This document shows positions 56,098 to 64,000 of a DNA stretch of 64,000 nucleotides, piece by piece. The notes under the pieces are model-generated. The model made no database searches. It saw only the letters and a list, made by a program, of their open reading frames with translations, and was not told where the DNA came from. The stretch is from Metallyticus violacea (taxonomy: Eukaryota > Arthropoda > Insecta > Mantodea > Metallyticidae). A program made the position numbers and the translations under genes. The stretch covers positions 96,212,001-96,276,000 of the forward strand of contig CM060831.1 of NCBI GenBank assembly GCA_030762175.1. The letters are read 5' to 3'. The stretch's first letter is position 1. Every line of letters starts with the position of its first letter.

Positions 56098-58310
56098 TAT
56101 TTTGCCAATGCTGTTGAGACTCTGTTGCGGATACTTTTATGGTCCTATGACCATAGGGGGAGTGTATGAAGATTGATAAGATTTCTCGTTATGGGAGATG
56201 AAACACAGTTTATTGTTCATGAAATATTGCACATAAAATATACTGCCGTTATTTTCTGGAGAATATGTGCCACTTTCGCACTAACTGTGACGGTCACTCT
56301 GACGTTTGATAAAGACTGATCCTGAAACTCAACTGGACTCATCTAATAAAGCTCTTCCACTGAACGGAACTGAACTGACCGTGTCTTATCTTCCACACTG
56401 ATAATGCCTCACACTGAATACTCTTCCAAAACTGACTACAGCTTTCCTTTAACTGAAATGAACTGAGAATGAATACCAAATAAATTTGCAAGACCAAATA
56501 AACATGACAGTTTGCCGGTCTCACGAATTCTTATTCTTTCAAATATGTTTTTAGAAAAATCTAGAATGTTTTCTTCCAACTTCGCATCTCTATTGGGTAA
56601 ACTGTTTCCTTCCAATTTTTTTCTGCTACATTATTGTTTGATGGCCTACGTAACTTCTTACATGTAACTCACATACACATTACATGGAACCGTTAGGACC
56701 TCCCTTACAGAAGTTATCAGCCTGTCTTTACACCCGTATGTTTATTGCTTTACTACTTCTTCCTTGCTTCACAATTCCTTAACGACGTACAAATAAATAT
56801 CTTGCCCAAGGATTCTCCTTTAGAAATTTCTCCAGAAAACATCCGTTTGCTTGGGTCTTTTACAAATATTGTTACAATAGGCAACAGAATTTCCCAGGTT
56901 AGATTTTATGGTTGGGGTAGCTTTCTGCCTTCTTGCAAGAAAATAACATCACAAACAATAATTCAACACTTGTACAGGACATAAATGAAACTACACTCAC
57001 GCTTAAAATAATGAAATTACATAAAATTACTTGCTATTAATACTCTAATCAAATTTGGGGATGGCAGCTTACAAATACTGTCTCAGATTCTGCTTATTTC
57101 GAAAGAGATTCCGTCCCAAGATTAACTTCCTAAGAAGCGAAAATTACGTTTACTATTAGAAGAAGGAGAAAGGAAGGGAGAGAGAAAGAGAAACTGTAGT
57201 GCCTCAGTGGTGTTTAATAAAGTAAACACGTACAAATACCTTTAATTTAGGTAAATATGTTTATATTTGAGTATGTAATTGCCATGGTAACAGGGTGAAT
57301 TCGGAAATATAGCGGCCAAGGAAAAAAAAAGTACCTACGCTGTGACAAAAAGTGCCCCTAATCTAGCTAACAAAAAGGAAAAAGAGTACACAGATAAAGT
57401 AACAGTTAGTTCTTTATCACTCGTTAAGTAACAGTAGAGATACACACAGCCTGTTCCTCTAATTTAACATAACCTAACCTATCTTCATATAACCAAACTT
57501 GTATAAATAGTTGAAGTGAATGCGGCGGTTGATAAACGCGTAGCTAAATCCATGACTAAAATAATGTGGTCACATCGCAACCCAAGTCAAAACAAGGATC
57601 TTGGAAAATGCTCTGGGAGCTAGCACAAATCATTAAAATGAACAATTTTACACTTATCTTTCACAGCTATTTTCCTGCCACGAACAGCACCGTTATCTCA
57701 TAGAACCGGGTAAGTATAGTATTACTAGGTTATATCAGCAATCAGTGATGTTGATAAGGTCAAATAGAAATATACAGAAAAAAATCAATAAATAAAATCA
57801 AACTGTAGTAACCATAGACATAATATAAATAGAAATCAGAATGATATTAGTAGCCTGATTTTATAAACGCATAAAATAAAAATGATGGATGAAAACGTCT
57901 TTGATAAACAGAATTTACTGGATTTTAATTTGGCTAACTACAATGATATTACAGTAATGCATTTTGACTCTAATATGCACATCAGTAGATTTTTGATCTT
58001 TTAAGTGTTCCCACTCTGCTTGAATTTACGTCGGAGATCAAGGGCACATTAATTTTGACTGAATTATGCACATAAATTATCGTTAAGGCCACCATGGATA
58101 GTTAACAAAATTTCCGACACTACAGTTATCTTGCCAGACATTCATGATGATTAATGAATAATTTTATTTCTATTATCGCTTATGACATCATAAAATGTCA
58201 GAATCTCTCGGCCGGCATATCATGTTACAAAGACGAATAACAACCTCATTTTTTCTGCTCAAAAGAAAACGCTCTACCAGTTTGCCTTGGCCATGTGGAA
58301 TTCTACAAGA

Positions 58311-59518
58311 GGCGTACTAAAAGTCCTTCGCCTGACCAAGAAAACACAAGATTTATACATTTAGTCGAATGACTTTCCAACTTTTTGATACCATCAGTAA
58401 GATACGTTTATCCAACTGCGCAAAATAAGCGCCTGTCTCTGCTTCACCTCATTATTTAGTGTGAATCTTCGTCAACCCAGCCATTTTTTTAGGTTTGGAA
58501 ACAAAGAGTAATCGTTAGGAGCCAAATCCAGCGAATATGGCGGATGTGTAAGCACTTGGAAGCGAAGGTCATGCAGTTTTGCAACAATTCCAGGTATGTA
58601 TGAAAAGCGCATCGTGATGAAAGAGAACTTTATTTTTCGTAAGATGTGGACGTTTAGCCTGAATAATATCCTTCAGTTGGTCCAGTAGTGAAGCGTAATA
58701 TTTCGTGATGACAGTTCTGCCCTTCTGGAGGTAGTCTACGAGCACTACACCACGAAAATCTCAGAAAACCGTAGCCTTAACTTTCCTGAAGATGGAACCG
58801 TTGTTGCTTTCTTTGGTGCACTTTCACCTGTTGCCACCCGCGGTTGGAACCTCTCCTTCGTTTCTGGAGTGTAGTGATGAATCGGTGTTTAAACTGTTGC
58901 TATGAAATGTCGGAGACACTCACTGGAATTGTGTTAAACAAGTCTTGCGAAATGTTCATTAGAATGCATTTTTGTTCCATTGTTGACAAACGCGGCACCG
59001 GCAAAACTTTGTCATATCCAAAACTTCGTGTAAAATATAATGGACACTGCCCGTTGAGATCTTTGCAATGTCAGCCAACGCGCACATCTTCAATCGGCGA
59101 TCAATGTGTACAGCATTGTGAATTTTTGTCACATTCTCATCGGTCATAGCAGTTTTGGGACTCCCTGAGCGCTCATCATCTTGACTGGATGTACAACAAC
59201 GCTTAAATTCAGCAGCCCACTTATTAACTATCGAAAACGAAAGGGAAGAATTCTTTAATGTGGAATGTAATTCCTTTTGTATTACTGTTGGGGTTAAACC
59301 CTTCAAAACGAAGTACTTATCACATTTCGTATTTCAATTTTATGTAGAAAATGTTAACGCTAATTTGTTTACACAATCGTCTCAAACAAGTGACTACACT
59401 TACGCTTGTGAAAATTTGCAGCACGCCATCTAAAATGGTGGTATTAAAAACTATCATAGTAATTTGGCTATCTTCATGACATCTCTGAGTCAGGTCGAGA
59501 ACTTTTGGAACAGAAGTA
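58311..59518 (-). mobile_element. Mariner family 4, full-length decayed copy
   Basis: About 1.2 kb with diverged terminal repeats (TACTAAAAGTCCTTCGCCTG left; inverse of CAGGTCGAGAACTTTTGGAA right). Minus-strand coding starts near 59306 (MKGLTPTVIQKELHSTLKNS, VNKWAAEFKR, SGSPKTAMTDENVTKIHNAV). It continues in broken frames through DYLQKGRTVITKYYASLL and LFHHDA to HPPYSLDLAPNDYSLF. The last two hold the second and third catalytic Asp. Several frameshifts and stops exclude activity. Terminology follows DD34D mariners. Confidence 0.85.
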
Positions 59519-60182
59519 GTAGAAAAATGCAACTTCACACTTCAGCACCTCATTTTCAATAAAACACATGACATCACTTTTAGACTTTATAAGAGAAGTT
59601 TTGTGGATTGAATGTACGCACACATTGTTGAGGAACCCATTAACTCATCTGAAAGCCGTACAAGATGAGTACAGACAAGATAAAAACTATCATGATTTGA
59701 ACACAGTATGCAACCATCCCAAAGTCAAAAAGAACGTATTCCAGATAATGTGATTATTATGACTAGGATTTTTATGCCCTAAAAATGTAAAAATTATGCA
59801 AAATATAATATTCACTTATAACCTAAAATATGCAGTTGCCCTAAAACCGCAAACATATGTTATAACAACAATATTCATTAATTGACGTGTTTTTTTCCCC
59901 TCTCCCATATAATGTAGTTGTAGGGTGAATAATAAAAGAAGAGAAAGAAATATGAATTTAAAAGTATAGTGTGTTAAGTATGTCTGTTTATTTAATTTAT
60001 TGCTGTTGGAATGTATTTGTTTTGTAAGTCCCCAGTTACATTGTATGACTATTTGGTGCAGATTTTAAAATATGAACATTTGCCTAATATCAAAACAAAG
60101 TCTTTGTCATTTGAAAAACTTTTCTTTTTCTGCAGACACAGTTGTTAAAATAAACAATATCATTTGAATCTGATTCACAAAT
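59519..60182. other. No gene recognised
   Basis: AT-rich flank between mariner 4 and the minus open frame. Confidence 0.45.
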
Positions 60183-60467
60183 TTAAAACCATTCTAACGA
60201 TAAAACATTTGCAACTGACCACAGTGTAGAAAACCCGTTGTTTTTGTTGAGAATCTTCGTCATTTTCTCTGAAAGGACTTTTTCCACCGGAAATATCACA
60301 TAATCTACCCACTGTAGTGGCACACCAGACTGTTCAAAAACAGCAGGAAGGAATCCAAAGTTATATTTGATGTAGAAAGTTTCTTTTTTGTCCTGTGACA
60401 TCAGTACCTGGGTTTGTCCTATAGAAACGGCTTCGCTCTTGTTAAATGAGTCAACATTCGGGCATTG
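60183..60467 (-). CDS. Unidentified 94-residue open frame, protein-like
   Basis: The frame is open from 60467 to a TAA at 60183-60185. It begins CPNVDSFNKSEAVSIGQTQV, has an internal ATG at 60401 (MSQDKKETFYIKYNFGFLPA), and continues QSGVPLQWVDYVIFPVEKVL to NGFSTLWSVANVLSLEWF. Composition is balanced and not A/T-driven. No acceptor with a strong pyrimidine tract is placed exactly at the start, so it may be an exon with a boundary inside the frame, or part of an intronless mobile gene. A further minus frame at 60726-60944 might belong with it. Family not recognised. Confidence 0.4.
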   Translation of the reverse strand, partial: QCPNVDSFNKSEAVSIGQTQVLMSQDKKETFYIKYNFGFLPAVFEQSGVPLQWVDYVIFPVEKVLSEKMTKILNKNNGFSTLWSVANVLSLEWF

Positions 60468-61061
60468 TCAAAAAGGGAGAAGGCAGCAGTGGAGTTCCAA
60501 AGTAAATTATGCAACTGGAGAAGACCTTTTTAAAACAGCTTGTTAAATTAATTAATTAATTAACTTTAATTCCACTTAACCTAACTTTGTTTATAATCTC
60601 AAAATACTGAATTATTATTTCTTTATGCATATTACTACTAATACTTCAAATATTGGGATCAACTGATTCCCAAAAACGATTAAAAATATATTAAAACTTG
60701 CACTAGTACATATTTGTTACTAATATTACCACATTTGTAGAGAAGTCTGTACAGAATACTTTTGGGGAACAAAAGTAAACTTGTAGGTATGGTGTTGTAA
60801 GGAACAAGTGTAGCAGAAATCTCTGTGGAAATAACTACAGTTTACATGTCCATACACTGAAATGTGTTTTACCCCACTTTTGTGGAACACGTCCCAACTC
60901 TTTTCATTAAGAATGCTATGAACACATTCTGTATCCGAACGCATTCCTTATCTAAATTTCATTGATCATGTTACCCCGGATAAATACATGTTTAGCTAAA
61001 ATTTAACCACTTCCCTATTGATGATATATGAATTAATAAAATGCGGGAAAGAATATTTGTA

Positions 61062-61172
61062 AAGGAAGCGACCTACATTTAGTGTACCTCCCCAGCATTT
61101 GACATTAGTGATTGAGAAAAACCTGCAAAAAAGCTCAGGAAGAACGTTCCTGGCATTATTCGAATCTACATT
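61062..61172 (-). mobile_element. SINE-A fragment (copy 7)
   Basis: TTTAGTGTACCTCCCCAGCA, AGAAAAACCTGCAAAAAAGC and CCTGGCATTATTCGAATC match the inverse of the SINE-A body up to the B box. Older, diverged copy. Confidence 0.7.
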
Positions 61173-62179
61173 TTACTTAAATTTGGTTAGCCTATTTAAA
61201 TAAGTGATACGGGTATCTGTGTTCTTATTTTGTTTAATGTTGAAACCCCTAACAGCTGTCTTTACTTTTTCTAAAAAAAACTCGGTAAAAACGCCATGAG
61301 CTCTGCTCATAGAATGTTTAGCAACTATAAACAGATGACGCTGTAACAGAATTTCTAGGCATACGCACTCGAATTAACTCCGCTCCGGCTTTTGCGTTTC
61401 GCTGTTTACTGGTAATTCCCTGATGGCCTTGTGAGTTGACGATGCAGAAATAGAAATAGTGCGTCGTGTTCAGCGGAACTCTCAATTTACTCACAGGGAA
61501 GTGTTTTGTTTTGCTCCGTATGTGTAGTATACATACTACTCTTGAAAGAGTATTTACTTGCTAAAGGGATATTTCGGTTTGGAAAAATGAATTTGCCTGT
61601 AGAATAACAAGTAGTGAAAGTTCTTCTCTCTGCTTGAATAGTTATCTAACCAAGATAATAAATATTTAATCCTGCATTAATAATAGGTGTTTATTTTTGT
61701 GATATTATAACCTCACTTTTGTGTAATTTGTTTTATAATAACTAATGATCTTGAATTTTCAGAGAATGAGAGATAAATGCGAACATAAATTATATTTGCT
61801 CTGTGTGAGTATGGGAAACAGCAGCAACTGAAACAACTGCGTATTGCATAGGATACGAGAATATCTTGGTAAAGATTTTATTAAGACATCTACTTTCATT
61901 CAGAAAAAAATTCGAATCTACATCCACTACAAATACAATAGTAGCTCACCATGAAATATGTGCAAAGAAATCAGTAAATAATAATAAAAAATCTTGCCGC
62001 AAATTATATTTCATTAATAATACATCTTTTCTTGTGAAATTCTCGGTCAGTTCAAAATATCCAGTGCCTCTATTTGTGGGAAGCCCCCCCCCCCAAAAAG
62101 TTGCAACCTTTCTAAACATATCTAAGCTACAACATAGATACAATTGTGATAAATGTTGAACTGGTAGGAACAGGAGGTG
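61173..62179. other. No gene recognised
   Basis: A GC-richer patch at 61370-61520 has no frame or repeat I recognise. Confidence 0.4.

Positions 62180-62208
<29 letters not shown>
62180..62208. repeat. 29-nt T run
   Basis: Uninterrupted homopolymer about 110 bp left of the TIR element at 62318. Possibly the tail of a minus-strand retroposon. Confidence 0.9.
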
Positions 62209-62211
<3 letters not shown>

Positions 62212-62317
62212 GTGTTTCGTATAGTAGCCCTTAGCTCTTATATCTCTCTCCATACTTCTATCACTCTCTCTCTCTGTCGCACCTATGCAAGCAGGATCAT
62301 GCCTGTTATAACAATAA

Positions 62318-63767
62318 AGGGACACTGGGAGTGAGTTTTTGGCCAAAATCAATAAAAAAATGTTTTTATTGCAAATGGTTCTTTGAGCGACTGGGCAGAC
62401 AAAGAAAGTCAACACCCCTCCCACCGTTCCGACTCTACAGCCATTTAAAGATCTCCGCGTGTCAGCCTGCAACACCCCCTGAGTACAGAAGTGTGGAATG
62501 AGCTACTCAACTATGATGCTGATGTAGACATAGTGAAGGAAGAATGTGTAACAAAGTAGGACGATTACAGCTTACCTCAGGCTAAAGAAAGACACACAGT
62601 AGATAGGGTGATCGTGTCTGTGGGAAAGTCAAGTTAGAAACTGTAAAAAGACTAACTGGTCATCTTGGCATCTGCCATGAAAAATGCCATATATGTTCCA
62701 CACTTTACCATTTCAGATCAACAGATCAGAAGTATTACACAGGGACAGACTGTTGGTGTTTCTATAATAGGAGCACAGCATTGCAAGATGTCTGTTCAGT
62801 TTGATGTTAGCAGAATTTTCCCCATCTATCAGAACTTGCTTACACTGAGCTACTGGCATGCTGTGTGCTCGTGGAGGGATATAAAATTCAAAAAAAAGTA
62901 TTCACTCATTATTTAGAAAAACTGTCTCAAAGAAAATTTTATTTCAGAGAAGCGGCTATAAATTGAGGCATTAAATGTTGTTTCTGCTTTTAATATGGAG
63001 CTTCTCGGGAGCTGAGATCTGTGGTAAGGGGCGAGGAATGTTCGGCAGCTGCTTCAAAGATCAGTAAGAATCGGGATACGACTCGACTCTACGAAAGTAC
63101 GTCAGCTGCCACAAGCAGGAAGCAGTACAACAACAGCACAGGACACAAAAGGAAGTACAGACACCCTTAACTATAAATCAGAAGCGTTCTGATATGTAAA
63201 GCGTACAATTTACTGTTTCCTAAACTATGTTTTTTATAAAACAGCGTTTTTCTCAAAACTTCATTTTCACACTTTGAAAATGTCCTACGCGTCTCAGTTT
63301 TTGTTTAAGCTCAAATAAAATTTCCCAAAATTGGTAGAAATATCCATTATAATAATCTACCAGACAAAATACATGCTAACTCCAATATTAATCAAAAGAA
63401 ATATCTACGAAAAATGGTTAATTTTAAAGATTATAGTTTTTATTAAAATAAAAATTATCACATTTCACTTATCAATTATTTAAAATATCTCTTTTACATT
63501 TTGCACTATACACAAAAGTATATACTTTTTGTATGTGGGTCAAAGCTCCAATTGCAAATATATGATTTTCTTGAGACGTGTGGAAAACTTTTATTGTGAA
63601 ACATATTACGTAACAAAATTTATGAAATAGTTTATAGCTAGCAAAGTATGTATCCAATTTGAATGAAATGTATACGTATTGGTTTAACAACAATGCAATC
63701 ACAGCAAAATTTTCATAAAGAAGTATTAAAAAACTTGTAATTTTAAAAATTCACTCCCAGTGTCCCT
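62318..63767. mobile_element. 1,450-bp element with ~23-bp terminal inverted repeats and TAA duplications
   Basis: AGGGACACTGGGAGTGA at 62318 is inverted exactly at 63751-63767, and the match extends with mismatches into a T-rich stretch. TAA flanks both ends (62315-62317, 63768-63770), compatible with 3-bp duplications of the PIF/Harbinger type. The interior has coding-like fragments (VWNELLNYDADVDIVKEE near 62490; a plus frame at 62665-62916), but I see no intact transposase. Superfamily assignment is tentative. Confidence 0.6.
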
Positions 63768-63770
63768 TAA

Positions 63771-64000
63771 GTTTCTAATTATATATTTGATATTTAATCC
63801 ATTGGAAGTGCTGGAGGCTCGTTGTCTCTGTTCCTAATACCATCATTAGCATTCCCTGTTATGATCAGAGTTACTGGTGCTCTGTCTCACTCATTCATCA
63901 TGTGTTTAAGATATGAAATTCCTACTCATCTGTATGTTCTGTCTCGTACATAATGCGTTTTTCATGAACCTTACATCATACCTCGAACAAAAATGAAATT
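63771..64000. other. No gene recognised
   Basis: A short minus frame reads RAPVTLIITGNANDGIRNRD but is too short to support. Confidence 0.35.

Larger units (their letters stand above)
53047..58310. other. Long AT-rich tract, no gene recognised
   Basis: Contains (CA)n at about 55133-55144 and a T run at 55175-55192. Apart from two dispersed repeat copies listed separately, nothing is recognised. Confidence 0.45.

Noticed and set aside
58844..59149. Plus-strand 101-codon ORF
   Set aside because: It is antisense to mariner family 4 transposase coding sequence.
1..64000. Bacterial operon, defence system, prophage or rRNA locus
   Set aside because: No compact gene arrays, ribosome binding sites or matching proteins. 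Everything recognisable is eukaryotic repeat sequence.

Overview
The window is AT-rich, intron- or intergenic-like DNA from an animal, most likely an insect. I see no bacterial gene layout, operon, CRISPR array or rRNA gene. Nearly all recognisable content is transposable-element debris: five lineages of mariner-like (Tc1/mariner superfamily) DNA transposons, a Penelope-like retroelement, at least four tRNA-derived SINE families, three elements with inverted termini, and many trinucleotide microsatellites. The particular mix resembles what I know of cockroach and termite genomes, so my best guess is a Blattodea species such as Periplaneta; this is inference. No complete host gene is visible. 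Five short stretches look like single exons or exon fragments of unidentified proteins.

0-10 kb: an open frame runs in from the left edge, followed by a candidate terminal exon on the minus strand with a poly(A) signal. Next is a Penelope-like element (953-1883) with inverted terminal repeats, a broken GIY-YIG endonuclease, a perfect 14-bp target-site duplication and possible hammerhead-ribozyme cores. Two deleted copies of mariner family 1 and two SINE-C copies follow.

10-20 kb: a 632-bp element with short terminal inverted repeats, a perfect 3x55-bp tandem array fused to a tRNA-like promoter unit, an N-terminal mariner relic (family 3), and a roughly 1.9-kb inverted arrangement of two repeat families (SINE-B and 'repeat E') around a 530-bp spacer. 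A complete 484-bp SINE-D with a perfect 14-bp target-site duplication follows.

20-35 kb: mariner family 2 copies, one split by a SINE-A with a 13-bp target-site duplication and one split by a SINE-A plus a 166-bp unclassified repeat. That 166-bp repeat recurs 2.5 kb away at about 98% identity. Further SINE-A, -B and -C copies lie between them.

35-48.5 kb: a coding-like minus-strand block, a mariner family 5 relic, two more family 1 copies, a degenerate SINE-D, and a 675-bp element with about 155-bp terminal inverted repeats enclosing a transposase fragment.

48.5-64 kb: long unremarkable AT-rich tracts, a short ORF running into a tRNA-like sequence, a full-length but decayed mariner (family 4), an unidentified 95-codon open frame, and a 1.45-kb element with terminal inverted repeats and TAA duplications near the right edge.

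The elements do not cooperate as a pathway. Their relationships are those of insertion history: SINEs sit inside mariners, and all family 1 copies are internally deleted. The strongest candidates for unusual biology are the Penelope-like element with its hammerhead-like motifs, the inverted SINE-B/E structure, the tRNA-promoter-linked 55-bp array, and the 166-bp repeat.
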